Counted from the first letter of the stretch, positions 1 to 10,271 are shown. The stretch: DNA of 64,000 nt from Prevotella sp. UBA6994 (GCA_002449845.1 DJXW01000034.1:210009-274008); one strand, 5' to 3'. Notes: generated from the sequence alone by a model not told the origin. Numbers and translations: made by a program.

Positions 1-282
1 TTGAAAGATTTCGTATCAGCCCCTTTTGAAGGAAAGAAATATATAGCCCATTGCTATGAGGAGATAGCTCGAAACGACTTGTTTGATGAGTTGCAATCTC
101 TCAACTCTCCAGAAAATGTTACGGTAATGATAGGTCCAGAGGGTGATTTCTCTATGGATGAAGTAGAACTTGCCATGAGTTACGGGTTTGAGTCAATCTC
201 CTTGGGTAACAGTAGGTTGCGTACGGAGACAGCAGGATTGGCTGCCGTGATGATGGCACAATTGACTTTGAGAAAGAAATGA
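1..282 (+). CDS. rsmE: 16S rRNA (uracil-1498-N3)-methyltransferase, C-terminal part
   Basis: Only the last 93 codons are in the window; the gene begins to the left. The visible part carries the SPOUT-fold methyltransferase signature of RsmE: a GPEGDFS stretch followed by the SLG..RLRTETA block that forms the trefoil-knot S-adenosylmethionine site near the C terminus. The family methylates N3 of U1498 in 16S rRNA in the cytoplasm. The stop overlaps the start of the next gene by four bases (ATGA), so the two are probably co-translated. The first codon here (TTG) is simply in frame at the window edge and should not be taken as the start. Confidence 0.9.
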   Translation: MKDFVSAPFEGKKYIAHCYEEIARNDLFDELQSLNSPENVTVMIGPEGDFSMDEVELAMSYGFESISLGNSRLRTETAGLAAVMMAQLTLRKK

Positions 283-1634
283 GAAAAATAATCGTATATG
301 TTACATTGCTGTGGATGATGGGCATGGTGAACGCCTGTTCTGGAACAGACTATCTGAATGCCGTTCCGGGAAATAGCGTGGCTTTAGTCTCCATGGATAT
401 GGGTAAGATGAATGGCATTAACAACCAGGCATTGCTGAAAACCTTGCTCCATGTGAGCAATGTAAACACGGCTGGAGTTGACGTGAGTGCGCCCGTGTAT
501 CTGTTTGAATCGGCTGACGGCAACTTAGGACTTTGTGCAAAAGTTGCTGATTCGGGTGATTTGGAAAAGACGCTGAACGCATTGGCAACCAATGGAGCTT
601 GCCAACCCCTGAAAGAACATCGTGATTGCCAGTTCACCTTATTGCGTAATGCTTGGGCTGTGGGATTCACGGATGATGCTCTTCTCGTGATGGGACCCAT
701 TACGCCAGCCAACTTTTCCTCTTTGAGAAACCAAATGGCAAGATACCTGCGCCAATCTGAAGAAAAAGGGATTGTGGCTTCACGTTTGTACGAACAGTTA
801 GATTCTATTGACGGAGCCATGAAGATGGTGGCAAGGGTAGATGCTCTTCCCGAGAAATTGATGATGCCTTTCACGTTGGGCGCTCCGGCAAATACCGAAC
901 CGTCAAAGATATTTGTTTCAGCAAGGATGAACGTGGAAGGGCAATGCTTGGTGATAGATGGAAAGACGTTTTCTTTCAACCAGCAAGTTCAACAAGCTTT
1001 GAAAGAGGCTTCGCAAACCTATCGTTTGATAGAAGGAAAGTATATGTCTGCTTTGGATAAAGACGGTGTTTCCGCCATGTTTCTCAATGTGAACGGCAAT
1101 GACTTTATCCGCTTGCTGAATGGCAATAGGGGCTTTCAAGCCTTGTTGGCAGGTATTAACACCGCCATAGACATGAATAATATCATCAAGAGTGTGGATG
1201 GTGACTTATGTATAACCATGCCCAATGCTACTGACAATGGCTTTCGCATGACCATGCGCGCACAATTGGCACATAGCAAATGGCTGAGCGACGTGGGCTA
1301 TTGGAAGCAGTCATGTCCCGCAGGTTCCACCATTCGAGATTGGGGAAACAATGCCTATTGCTTCTCGGATGGGAAGACATCCTTCTATTTTGGTGTTTCA
1401 CCCGATTTGCAATTTTATAGTGGCGGCAGCGAGAATGATGCTCGCATGGCTCTGCAGGCAGTAGATAATTCTGCTTCTCAAACATGGAAACACTTGATGG
1501 AAGGACAGAAGATGGTCATGGTGATGAATGTAGATGCCCTGGCTCAGAACAAGGAAGGAATGGGAGGGGTATCGCAATTGCTGACCCCATTGTTTGGAGA
1601 GATTCACTCAGTGGTTTACCGTATGAGGGAATAA
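279..1634 (+). CDS. Putative lipoprotein, DUF4836-like
   Basis: A 451-residue protein with an N-terminal hydrophobic segment ending in a lipobox (VNAC, Cys20), so it is probably lipid-anchored in the cell envelope. Directly after the Cys comes YLNAVPGNSVALVSMDM, which resembles the opening of DUF4836 lipoproteins of Bacteroidales; family membership is from memory and not certain. No catalytic motif is visible. The start overlaps the rsmE stop by four bases. Function unknown. Confidence 0.7.
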   Translation: MRKIIVYVTLLWMMGMVNACSGTDYLNAVPGNSVALVSMDMGKMNGINNQALLKTLLHVSNVNTAGVDVSAPVYLFESADGNLGLCAKVADSGDLEKTLNALATNGACQPLKEHRDCQFTLLRNAWAVGFTDDALLVMGPITPANFSSLRNQMARYLRQSEEKGIVASRLYEQLDSIDGAMKMVARVDALPEKLMMPFTLGAPANTEPSKIFVSARMNVEGQCLVIDGKTFSFNQQVQQALKEASQTYRLIEGKYMSALDKDGVSAMFLNVNGNDFIRLLNGNRGFQALLAGINTAIDMNNIIKSVDGDLCITMPNATDNGFRMTMRAQLAHSKWLSDVGYWKQSCPAGSTIRDWGNNAYCFSDGKTSFYFGVSPDLQFYSGGSENDARMALQAVDNSASQTWKHLMEGQKMVMVMNVDALAQNKEGMGGVSQLLTPLFGEIHSVVYRMRE

Positions 1635-1708
1635 GTCGAATAGGACATGAAAATGTCTATAAAAAACGAAAAGTAAGTCATTCATACCCAAGAATGCAAA
1701 ATAATGAT

Positions 1709-1716
1709 TATCTTTG
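1709..1716 (+). promoter_or_regulatory. Bacteroidota -7 box (TATCTTTG) upstream of tsaC
   Basis: TATCTTTG matches the TAnnTTTG -7 consensus of the Bacteroidota primary sigma factor and lies 28 bases before the tsaC start. No clear TTTG -33 element is seen at the usual spacing. It would start a tsaC-clc-fmt transcript. Confidence 0.55.
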
Positions 1717-1744
1717 TGCCAATTATTTTAAAAGAAGGTAAAAA

Positions 1745-2314
1745 GTGAAAATAGAAGAAGATATTAGAAAAGCGGTGGAGGTGATGCGTCAAGGTGGAAT
1801 CATCTTGTATCCTACCGACACGATATGGGGCATTGGCTGCGATGCAACGAATGCCGAGGCAGTAGCCAAAGTTTATCAAATCAAGAAGCGCGATGACTCT
1901 AAGGCTCTGATATGCTTGGTTGATTCTGACGCCCGATTACAGAAATATGTGCTGAAGGTTCCCAATGTAGCGTGGGACGTGATGGAATTTGCCACCAAAC
2001 CAACAACCGTGGTACTGGACAATGCGGTGAACCTGGCTCCCAACTTAATAGCAGAAGACGGAAGCATTGCCATGCGCATTACGAGAGAAACTTTTTCACA
2101 TGAGTTGTGCTATCGTTTCCAGAAACCTATCGTGAGTACGAGTGCGAACATCAGTGGGGAAGAAGCTCCCCAGAATTACAAAGACATCAGTGAGGAAATC
2201 ATTAATGCGGTGGATTACGTTTGTTGGTCGCGTCGTAATGAACACAAACCCCATCAGGCAAGTAGCATCATCAAGATAGCCGAAGACGGAGAGGTGAAGA
2301 TTATCCGTTCATAA
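1745..2314 (+). CDS. tsaC: L-threonylcarbamoyladenylate synthase (Sua5/YrdC/YwlC family)
   Basis: A 189-residue single-domain YrdC protein. It makes threonylcarbamoyl-AMP from threonine, bicarbonate and ATP, the first step of the t6A modification at position 37 of ANN-decoding tRNAs. The N-terminal GGIILYPTDTIWGIGCDA block, the KKRDDSKAL block and the late STSANISGEEAP motif are hallmarks. The start is GTG at 1745, giving MKIEEDIRKAVEVMRQGG, the expected N terminus; no upstream ATG in frame fits. Followed after 26 bases by the ClC channel gene, with which it is probably co-transcribed. Confidence 0.93.
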   Translation: MKIEEDIRKAVEVMRQGGIILYPTDTIWGIGCDATNAEAVAKVYQIKKRDDSKALICLVDSDARLQKYVLKVPNVAWDVMEFATKPTTVVLDNAVNLAPNLIAEDGSIAMRITRETFSHELCYRFQKPIVSTSANISGEEAPQNYKDISEEIINAVDYVCWSRRNEHKPHQASSIIKIAEDGEVKIIRS

Positions 2315-2340
2315 TAGTTTTAAATCAATAAGCTTTTCAA

Positions 2341-4143
2341 ATGGAGGTTGTCGTAGAAGAAAAGTCGTCTTGGAAGAAGAAACTGATAAATTGGCGAGAT
2401 GAACACGTAAACGATAAGCAGTTTACGTTATTCTTGGCATTTTTCGTTGGCTTTTTTGCTTCGGTGGCTGCATTTCTCTTACACTGGCTCATACGTGAGA
2501 TACAATTGCTGTTGACAGCAGGCTTTTCCTACACCTCTGCCAACTGGCTTTACTTGGTGTTTCCTGTTATCGGAATTTTCCTGACCTCGGTCTTTGTGCG
2601 TCGTATCGTCAGGGATAACATTTCGCACGGAATCACTCGCATCCTTTATGCCATGTCTTCCAAGCAATCACGATTGAAGAAACATAATTGTTGGTCATCT
2701 CTGATTGCTTCAGCCATTACCATTGGATTCGGTGGCTCGGTGGGAGCGGAGGCGCCAATCGTATTGACAGGCTCTGCCATTGGTTCTGCCTTGGGGCAGT
2801 TCTTCAAGATGGATAGCAAGCGGTTGATGTTGTTGGTTGGTTGTGGTGCTGCTGGAGCCATTGCGGGAATCTTTAAAGCCCCGATAGCAGGACTTGTCTT
2901 CACGCTTGAGGTGTTGATGGTGGATTTGACGATGGCTTCGCTCTTGCCCATCTTGACGGCAAGTGTCACGGCGACGTGTTTCACCTATCTTTTTGTGGGT
3001 TCTGATTCTCTGTTTTCGTTCCATTTAGACGATGCATGGAATGTGGAACGTGTTCCAGCATGTATCTTGTTGGGATTGTTTTGCGGTCTTATCAGTTGGT
3101 ATTTCATTCGGATGACCAATATTTGTGAAGACATGTTTTCACGCATGAAAGACAAACCATACGCAAAGTTGCTTGTGGGAGGATTGATGTTGAGCTCGCT
3201 CATCTTTTTCTTCCCGTCGCTTTACGGTGAAGGTTATTCAGCACTCAATATCTTGTTGAACGGTAAGACGGAAGCAGATTGGAACGTAATTTTGTACAAC
3301 TCTATGTTCTACGGGCATGGAGATATGTTGGTTTTCTACATAGCTTTGGTATTGATGACCAAGGTGTTTGCTACGTCTGCCACCAATGGCGGAGGCGGTT
3401 GTGGCGGTACTTTCGCACCTTCGTTGTTTATCGGTGGCTTTGGCGGATTCCTGTTTTCCCGTATTTGGAACATGAATCAGATAGGTGTGTACATACCGGA
3501 GAAAAACTTCACGCTATTGGGAATGGGTGGAGTCATGGCAGGTGTGATGCACGCACCTTTAACTGGTATCTTCCTGATTGCCGAAATTACGGGTGGTTAT
3601 CAATTGCTTATCCCTCTGATTATCGTTGCCGTGAGTTCCGTGATTACCATTAGCATCTTTGAACCACACAGTATTTACGCCATGCGACTGGCAAGGGAGG
3701 GAAAACTGATTACACATCATACCGACCATTCCGTGTTGACACTGATGAGTTTGAGTAGTGTGATAGAGCGAGATTACCTTTCCGTAAACCCAGAGATGCC
3801 TATGGGACAGTTGGTACACGTAATCAGTCAGAGCCATACGAATTTTATTCCTGTATTGGATGAAGCAGGTACGCTATTAGGTGAGGTAGATATTACCAAT
3901 ATCCGTCATGTAATCTTCCGTACTGAGTTGTACCAGAAGTTTCAGGTGAGTCAAGTGATGAGCCAAGTCAAGGAAACGGTGGGAGTAAACGACCCGATGG
4001 AAGATGCCATGAGAAAGTTTGAGGCAACCAATGCCGAATTTCTGCCAGTTGTTGACGTGGAAAATCGTTTGGTGGGATACATTTCCCGCACAAGAATATA
4101 TAGTATGTATAGAACTATGGTGGCAGACTTATCTGCCGAATAA
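2341..4143 (+). CDS. ClC-family chloride channel/transporter with tandem CBS domains
   Basis: A 600-residue inner-membrane protein. The ClC pore region spans roughly residues 25-450 with many hydrophobic helices. The selectivity motif GSVGAEAP (131-139) corresponds to the GREGP motif of the E. coli antiporter, with Glu137 at the gating-glutamate position, which favours Cl-/H+ exchange over a pure channel (inference). A glycine-rich GGGGCGGTFAPSLFIGG stretch matches the GxFxP motif. Residues of about 465-590 form two CBS domains, likely nucleotide-sensing. It sits between tsaC and fmt with 26- and 10-base gaps; a tsaC-clc-fmt order is familiar in Bacteroidales. Confidence 0.92.
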   Translation: MEVVVEEKSSWKKKLINWRDEHVNDKQFTLFLAFFVGFFASVAAFLLHWLIREIQLLLTAGFSYTSANWLYLVFPVIGIFLTSVFVRRIVRDNISHGITRILYAMSSKQSRLKKHNCWSSLIASAITIGFGGSVGAEAPIVLTGSAIGSALGQFFKMDSKRLMLLVGCGAAGAIAGIFKAPIAGLVFTLEVLMVDLTMASLLPILTASVTATCFTYLFVGSDSLFSFHLDDAWNVERVPACILLGLFCGLISWYFIRMTNICEDMFSRMKDKPYAKLLVGGLMLSSLIFFFPSLYGEGYSALNILLNGKTEADWNVILYNSMFYGHGDMLVFYIALVLMTKVFATSATNGGGGCGGTFAPSLFIGGFGGFLFSRIWNMNQIGVYIPEKNFTLLGMGGVMAGVMHAPLTGIFLIAEITGGYQLLIPLIIVAVSSVITISIFEPHSIYAMRLAREGKLITHHTDHSVLTLMSLSSVIERDYLSVNPEMPMGQLVHVISQSHTNFIPVLDEAGTLLGEVDITNIRHVIFRTELYQKFQVSQVMSQVKETVGVNDPMEDAMRKFEATNAEFLPVVDVENRLVGYISRTRIYSMYRTMVADLSAE

Positions 4144-4153
4144 ACAATGACAG

Positions 4154-5122
4154 ATGAAAAAGGAAGATTTACGTATTGTATTTATGGGAACGCCTGAGTT
4201 TGCCGTGGGTACATTAAAGGCTTTGGTGGAAAATCAGTATCAGGTGGTTGCAGTAGTGACACAACCAGACAAACCTGTCGGCAGACATGGATCGGTGCTA
4301 CGAGCTCCTGCCGTAAAGGAATATGCCAATAGTGTGGGTATTCCCGTCTTACAACCCGTGAAGATGAAAGATCCAGAGTTTGTGGAACAGTTGCGTTCTT
4401 ACCATGCAGACCTGCAAGTGGTTGTGGCTTATCGAATGCTTCCCGAAATCGTTTGGGACATGCCGCGTTTCGGTACGTTCAACGTACATGCCTCACTTTT
4501 GCCCCAGTATCGTGGAGCTGCTCCCATCAACTGGGCAATTATCAACGGTGAGACGAAAACGGGAGTTACTACGTTTTTCCTTGACCATGAGATAGACACG
4601 GGACGCATCATCTTACAAAAAGAGTTTGACATTCCCGAAGAAGCAGATGTGGAATATGTATATGATCATTTGATGGAGTTGGGAGCAGAAATCGCTTTGG
4701 AAACCATTGATAAATTGTTGGATGGAGATGGTGAGGTGAATACCATCTCTCAAGACGAGGTCATAACAGGAACACCGAACGCAGAATCATCATTAAAGCC
4801 TGCTCCCAAGTTGTTTAAGGAAACATGTGAAATCAATTGGAACCAACCAGCCAAGAAAGTATATGACTTCATTCGGGGGGTGAGTCCAGTTCCCAAGGCT
4901 TGGTGCATGATGAAAACAGACAAATCTCCCGATGCATCATTGACCATCTTTAAGTCAGCTCTCACTCATCGCCCATGTGACGAAACACCTGGTACGTTTA
5001 TGGCAGACAAGAAACACCTCTTTGTGGCAACGTCTGATGAATGGTTGGAAATCATAGATTTACAACTGGCTGGTAAAAAGCGTATGCTTGCCCGCGATTT
5101 CCTCAATGGATTTAAATTGTAG
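4154..5122 (+). CDS. fmt: Methionyl-tRNA formyltransferase
   Basis: A 322-residue cytoplasmic enzyme that formylates the initiator Met-tRNA using 10-formyl-tetrahydrofolate. The N-terminal domain begins RIVFMGTPEFAV and contains the FNVHASLLPQYRGAAPINW block, which carries the catalytic Asn-His pair; the active-site Asp follows in the FFLDHEIDTG segment. The C-terminal OB-fold-like tRNA-binding domain follows from about residue 210. Length is normal for the family. The start is 10 bases after the ClC stop; an ATG five bases earlier (4147) is out of frame. Confidence 0.96.
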   Translation: MKKEDLRIVFMGTPEFAVGTLKALVENQYQVVAVVTQPDKPVGRHGSVLRAPAVKEYANSVGIPVLQPVKMKDPEFVEQLRSYHADLQVVVAYRMLPEIVWDMPRFGTFNVHASLLPQYRGAAPINWAIINGETKTGVTTFFLDHEIDTGRIILQKEFDIPEEADVEYVYDHLMELGAEIALETIDKLLDGDGEVNTISQDEVITGTPNAESSLKPAPKLFKETCEINWNQPAKKVYDFIRGVSPVPKAWCMMKTDKSPDASLTIFKSALTHRPCDETPGTFMADKKHLFVATSDEWLEIIDLQLAGKKRMLARDFLNGFKL

Positions 5123-5200
5123 GCGTAGCATCTTCTTTTTGTATTATGTACAAATAACGTTAATCTTCTCAAAAATAATTTATTTGTACATATTTATTAG

Positions 5201-5208
5201 TATATTTG
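5201..5208 (+). promoter_or_regulatory. -7 box (TATATTTG) upstream of the M13 peptidase
   Basis: TATATTTG fits the TAnnTTTG consensus and lies 36 bases before the chosen ATG. A TTTG at 5183-5186 is nearer than the usual spacing, so only the -7 box is claimed. The box overlaps the TTG that would give a longer reading frame, arguing against that upstream start. Confidence 0.5.
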
Positions 5209-5244
5209 CAGATTATAAATTTAACAACAAATATTACAACAAAG

Positions 5245-7278
5245 ATGAAAATGAGTAAGTTAATCCCAATGGCACTGATGATGGCATTGCCCATGTCAGG
5301 TGTAGCCCAGAACAAGACGGGGATAAAAATGGAGAATCTTGATAAGACTGTTAAACCAGCAGACGATTTCTACATGTTTGCTACGGGAGGATGGCAGAAA
5401 TTGAATCCTCTTCCAGCAGCTTATTCTCGTTTTGGCAGTTTTGATCAATTACAGGAAGACAACAACAAGCGCATTAACAGTATTCTGAGTGAATTGGAGA
5501 AGAAGAAGTTTGCTGAAGGAACTACCGAGCGCAAACTATCCGACTTCTATAAATTGGCGATGGACATAGACCGTAGAAACAAGGATGGTATTGCTCCCGT
5601 CAAACCCTTGCTCAACGAGATGGAAGCTGCCAAGACGAAAGAAGACTTGCAGAAGATACAATTGAAATATGCTGTTTATGGATACGGTGTACCTTTCGGT
5701 TATGGATTTGGTGCCGATGAGAAAAACGTTACCATGAACATCCTCAATGTGAACCAAGGTGGTCTTACTCTTGGGCAGAAAGACTATTACTTGAATAACG
5801 ATGAAGCGACGGTGAAGATTCGTGAAGCTTACAAGCAGCATATCGTAAGAATGTTTAAGCTCTTCGGCTTTACTGAACAGCAAGCTGTTGCCAAGAAAGA
5901 CGCAATATTCCGCTTTGAAACGTCATTGGCTCTCGTGTCAAAGAGTCGCACTGAACTTCGTGACCCACAAGCCAACTACAATAAGATGACTCTGAAGGAG
6001 TTCCAATCTAACTATCCCAACATTCCACTTGAGTCAATGGCAAATGCAGAAGGAATCAAGAGCGAATATATTCAAGAGATGATCGTAGGACAACCTAAGT
6101 TCATGGAATCAGTAGATAAGCTCATGACTGCTATGACCACAGAAGATTTAAGAGCTTACATGGAATGGGACTTGATAGGTAGTGCTTCTTCGTTGTTGAG
6201 TGATGAGATTCGTGAAGCTAACTTCGATTTCTACGGACGTACCATGTCTGGAAGGAAAGAAGATTATCCCTTGTGGAAGCGTGCTACCAATTCGGTACAA
6301 AGCGTGATGGGTGAAGCTCTTGGCAAGATGTATTGTGACCGTTATTTCCCTGCTTCGTCGAAGAGTATCATGGAGAAATTGGTGAAGAATTTGCAAATTG
6401 CCTTAGATCAACGTATTGATGCACAGAAATGGATGGGCGATTCTACCAAGGCAAACGCACACCACAAACTCTCTACATTCTATGTTAAGATTGGCTATCC
6501 TAACAAATGGAAAGATTATTCAGCCTTGACCATTGACCCAAGCAAATCTTTCTTTGAGAACGTGATGGCTTGTCGCAAATGGCGCAATGACAGACATATT
6601 GAGGAAAAAGCAGGAAAACCTGTTGATCGTGACGAATGGCACATGACTCCGCAAACGGTAAATGCTTATTATAATCCCACTACCAATGAGATTTGCTTCC
6701 CCGCAGGTATCTTACAATATCCTTTCTTTGATCCCAAGGCTGATGAAGCTTTTAACTATGGAGCCATCGGCGTTGTGATTGGTCATGAGATGACACACGG
6801 TTTCGACGATCAAGGTCGCCAGTTTGATGCCAATGGTAATATGCATGATTGGTGGACAGCTTCTGATGCAGAAGGATTCAATGAACGTGCTGATTTGTAT
6901 GACCGTTTCTTCTCAGCCATAGAAGTTCTTCCTGGTTTGAACTCAAACGGTAGGTTGACTCTTGGAGAGAATTTGGCTGACCATGGTGGCTTGCAAGTTG
7001 CTTGGTATGCATACAAGAATGCTACGCAAAAGAAACCATTGAAGGTGAAAGACGGATTCACAGGAGACCAACGTTTCTTCATCGCTTATGCTGGTGTATG
7101 GGGACAAAACATCACTGAGGAAGAGATTCGTCAGCGTGTGAAGAATGACCCACACTCATTGGGTGAATGGCGCGTGAATGGTGCATTGCCACACATCGAC
7201 ATGTGGTATGAAGCATTTGGCGTGAAAGAAGGTGACAAGATGTTTATTCCAAAGAACGAACGCCTTGACCTCTGGTAA
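5245..7278 (+). CDS. Secreted M13 (neprilysin/PepO-like) zinc metallopeptidase
   Basis: A 677-residue protein from ATG 5245. MKMSKLIPMALMMALPMSGVAQ is a Sec signal peptide, so it probably acts in the periplasm or outside. The M13 zinc site is complete: HEMTH at residues 514-518 gives two His ligands and the catalytic Glu, and GENLAD supplies the third ligand Glu575 plus Asp579. The N-terminal part (DDFYMFATGGWQ) and the NAYYNPTTNEICFPAGILQ segment are also typical. Such enzymes cleave oligopeptides. In-frame TTG 5206 is rejected because it lies in the -7 box. Followed after 34 bases by a large surface protein gene. Confidence 0.93.
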   Translation: MKMSKLIPMALMMALPMSGVAQNKTGIKMENLDKTVKPADDFYMFATGGWQKLNPLPAAYSRFGSFDQLQEDNNKRINSILSELEKKKFAEGTTERKLSDFYKLAMDIDRRNKDGIAPVKPLLNEMEAAKTKEDLQKIQLKYAVYGYGVPFGYGFGADEKNVTMNILNVNQGGLTLGQKDYYLNNDEATVKIREAYKQHIVRMFKLFGFTEQQAVAKKDAIFRFETSLALVSKSRTELRDPQANYNKMTLKEFQSNYPNIPLESMANAEGIKSEYIQEMIVGQPKFMESVDKLMTAMTTEDLRAYMEWDLIGSASSLLSDEIREANFDFYGRTMSGRKEDYPLWKRATNSVQSVMGEALGKMYCDRYFPASSKSIMEKLVKNLQIALDQRIDAQKWMGDSTKANAHHKLSTFYVKIGYPNKWKDYSALTIDPSKSFFENVMACRKWRNDRHIEEKAGKPVDRDEWHMTPQTVNAYYNPTTNEICFPAGILQYPFFDPKADEAFNYGAIGVVIGHEMTHGFDDQGRQFDANGNMHDWWTASDAEGFNERADLYDRFFSAIEVLPGLNSNGRLTLGENLADHGGLQVAWYAYKNATQKKPLKVKDGFTGDQRFFIAYAGVWGQNITEEEIRQRVKNDPHSLGEWRVNGALPHIDMWYEAFGVKEGDKMFIPKNERLDLW

Positions 7279-7312
7279 TTTTCAAGAAGACTTATCCTAA
7301 CAACTAAAAAAT

Positions 7313-10243
7313 ATGAAAAGATTTACTTGTAAAACCCTACTGCTTGGGATGATGATGTTAACTGCCAACAATGCGCTGGCAGTTGACTTCCCCAAGATTG
7401 GAAGTACGTTAACGGATGGAACAGAGTATGTGTTGGTTAGCTATGCAAAACCAGACCTCTTTTTCTCTCGTACCTCATGGGACGGAGCCTATTACCTTCG
7501 TCCATTCGCTGATTCACAATATGAATCCAACTCATTTATTGCCCATCAAGGAGAAGATGGCTCATGGTATTTCTCTGTAACGAAGGATGATGTTACGACT
7601 TATGTTGGAATCCCCATCGGAACAGACAACCTAAACGGAAACTTGGAAGAGCCCGCTTATTTCTTGATCGAGCCTGGAGATGTAGAAGGTTTCTATCGCT
7701 TGAAAGCTGGTGATGGTCACATGAACATGAACGTTTATGGCAGATACGTACACTTAAATTCTGGTGGAGAGTTTCTGGTTATTTCAGAACCAACCAATCA
7801 ATGGTATCCCGACTTCTTTGGTGGTGTGATGACAGAGATTGGCGATGATGGAATGCCTTATAACGTGCAAGATGAAAACAGCGAATTTATTCCTCTCGAC
7901 CATTCTTCAGAGAATTGGGCATTTGCAGAGGTAAGTACAATACCTGCCTATTATAATAAAGTGCAGCTTTACACCGCTATCAAGAAAATGGAAGATGAAG
8001 GCTTGACAGACGAGACTTATCGCGCAGGTTTCCAAGGTGCAATAGATGCTGTTAGTGTATATTATAATAAGGAGGAAGTTAGTGAAGAGGATGTGACAGT
8101 TGCATTGAGTCTTGTCAATGCCAAGAACAATTTGTTTGCTGAAATCCAAAACGCAAAAGAGTTGATTGCACAAGGAGATGATGCCACTTTGCAAGCAGCC
8201 ATCAATACTGCCATCGACGCATTTAACTCCAAGAATGATGCTGAGTCGTTGGAAGCTGCCACTGCTGCACTCTATGAAGCAGAGAAAGAATACAATTTAA
8301 GCCAAGGAGACCTGACCAAGATGGGTAAGAACATGAGTTTTGAAGACCTTTCTTCCCAAGGAGGAAATACAACATCAGGTGTTGCAGCTGCCCCATCAGG
8401 ATGGAATCTCTATGTAAATGGTACACAAGTGTCAACCGAGGAAGAAGTGAGAGCTGCAGGCCTTACAGCTTGGGCTGGTATCAATGGTGATGCTGATGGT
8501 GCAAAGGACGGTAGTTTCATCTATGGTATATGGAATTCTGGAATGCCTTCCATCGAGCTCTCACAGACACTTGAAGGATTGGAGAATGGAACATATACAG
8601 TATTCGCCTCAGTGATGGTTGGTGCTAACGGCAATGGCTCTCGCAGAACCACCCAACGTATTTTCGGAAACTTGAATACCAAGTATTTCGGAGGTGAAGG
8701 AGAATATGACACTGACCTTCTTAACAAGGAAGAAGTGTTTGAGTTTGAAGGTTTGGCTGAACCTGTCACTGACACGCAGTTACAGGAAATGAGCGTACAG
8801 GCATACGTATATGATGGAACGCTGACATTCGGATTCCGTACAGACAACAACATTGCTGCCGCTCGTCGTACCACTTCTAATGGAGCTGGTGGAGATGGTT
8901 GGTTTAAGATTGACAATTTCCGCATCCATAAGGAAGCTGATAATCCCGATGCAGCCTTGAAGATTTACGATTTCTATAAGAATATGCTTTCCAGTATGCA
9001 GGGAATGCCTATGCAACTCAAAATTGAAGATCAATTGAATGCTTTGGTTAACAATGGTGACATCAATGCAAGCACCCCAGAACAGGAAATCGTAACAGCT
9101 TTCTTGAACTTAAAGGCAAAATATGCTGACATCAAGTCGTCAGTAGATGCATACACTAAACTGGAAAATGCCATCAGTGATGCTCAACAAAATCACTCTG
9201 ACTACAGCAATTATGCAGATGCAGAGTTGTATGCCGACTTGATTATGGAAGCCCAAGACATGTTCTATGATCGTTTGGCTAATGAGCAAGAGATTGATGA
9301 CATGATAGCTAAGCTTGATGAGGGCTTTATGGCTCTGAAGCTTTCTGGCGTAGCCGTGAACGTTTATGTTACCGACTTAATCAAGAACCCCAGTTTCGAG
9401 GATATGTCTGCACAAGGTAATTCTGAATCAAGTGGCGCTTCTCCTGCTCCAGCAGGTTGGACTCTGACCCTTGATGGCGTACAAGTAACGGGTGCTCCTT
9501 CTCTTGGTTGGTGTGGAATCAACAGTGGTGATGGTGGTATGGACCAATATGGTGCTTACGATGACAATGGCGAATTGCTTACCTCACAAGTGGTAGAGGG
9601 ACAACGCCTGTGGGGTATATGGAACGACCGTATTCCTGAGGTGGAACTCTCACAGACATTGACAGGCCTTCCAGCAGGAACATACGTTTTGTCCGCATAC
9701 GTGATGGTGGAACATCAATGGGCTGGCAACTGCTTGACTACACAACGTATTTTCGCAAACAACAGTGTGACGATGTTTGGTAGTGAAGAGACTCATGCCA
9801 TCAACCTGCCTTCAGATGCTATTCTTGCCAAGACACTCGACGAGAACAACACCTCCGACATTAAGTTCTTGAACTATGCTGGTTATTCTTGTGAGAGCGG
9901 TGACCCATATACCCACTTCCCAAGATTGATGACAGTTCGATTCGGTGTTGATGAAAGTGGAATTGCCAAGATTGGTTTCCGTACCAATAACATTGACCCA
10001 GAAGGAACAGAGAGAACGAGTGGAATCGGTTGGTTCAAGCTTGACAATTTCCAATTGTTCTATGAGAGCGAAGATGTTCCTGCTTCTATCAAGGGAGTTG
10101 GCAATCATGTTGCAGAAACGAGTACCACAGAATACTATTCTCTTGATGGTCGTCGCCTGAACACACTTCAGCGTGGCGTTAACATCATGAAGTTTAAGGC
10201 TACTGATGGTAGCGTGAAGACACAAAAGGTAATCGTTAAGTAA
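7313..10243 (+). CDS. Large secreted modular protein with duplicated domain and C-terminal sorting-like tail
   Basis: A 976-residue protein with a signal peptide (MKRFTCKTLLLGMMMLTANNALA). Two homologous modules are visible, about residues 337-540 and 690-915. Each opens with (N/M)xSFED(L/M)S.QG, then P.GW, a GIWN...(S/V)ELSQTL.GL segment, TTQRIF, and closes with GWFK(I/L)DNF; this resembles a jelly-roll carbohydrate-binding fold (inference). Between them are helical FIVAR-like stretches. The last 40 residues (YYSLDGRRL...KVIVK) look like the short tail of type IX secretion cargo in Prevotella. No catalytic motif is evident; binding or adhesion is a guess. Possibly co-transcribed with the M13 peptidase. 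Confidence 0.8.
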   Translation: MKRFTCKTLLLGMMMLTANNALAVDFPKIGSTLTDGTEYVLVSYAKPDLFFSRTSWDGAYYLRPFADSQYESNSFIAHQGEDGSWYFSVTKDDVTTYVGIPIGTDNLNGNLEEPAYFLIEPGDVEGFYRLKAGDGHMNMNVYGRYVHLNSGGEFLVISEPTNQWYPDFFGGVMTEIGDDGMPYNVQDENSEFIPLDHSSENWAFAEVSTIPAYYNKVQLYTAIKKMEDEGLTDETYRAGFQGAIDAVSVYYNKEEVSEEDVTVALSLVNAKNNLFAEIQNAKELIAQGDDATLQAAINTAIDAFNSKNDAESLEAATAALYEAEKEYNLSQGDLTKMGKNMSFEDLSSQGGNTTSGVAAAPSGWNLYVNGTQVSTEEEVRAAGLTAWAGINGDADGAKDGSFIYGIWNSGMPSIELSQTLEGLENGTYTVFASVMVGANGNGSRRTTQRIFGNLNTKYFGGEGEYDTDLLNKEEVFEFEGLAEPVTDTQLQEMSVQAYVYDGTLTFGFRTDNNIAAARRTTSNGAGGDGWFKIDNFRIHKEADNPDAALKIYDFYKNMLSSMQGMPMQLKIEDQLNALVNNGDINASTPEQEIVTAFLNLKAKYADIKSSVDAYTKLENAISDAQQNHSDYSNYADAELYADLIMEAQDMFYDRLANEQEIDDMIAKLDEGFMALKLSGVAVNVYVTDLIKNPSFEDMSAQGNSESSGASPAPAGWTLTLDGVQVTGAPSLGWCGINSGDGGMDQYGAYDDNGELLTSQVVEGQRLWGIWNDRIPEVELSQTLTGLPAGTYVLSAYVMVEHQWAGNCLTTQRIFANNSVTMFGSEETHAINLPSDAILAKTLDENNTSDIKFLNYAGYSCESGDPYTHFPRLMTVRFGVDESGIAKIGFRTNNIDPEGTERTSGIGWFKLDNFQLFYESEDVPASIKGVGNHVAETSTTEYYSLDGRRLNTLQRGVNIMKFKATDGSVKTQKVIVK

Positions 10244-10271
10244 AAAGACAATATGTCCCGGTAAAGATAAA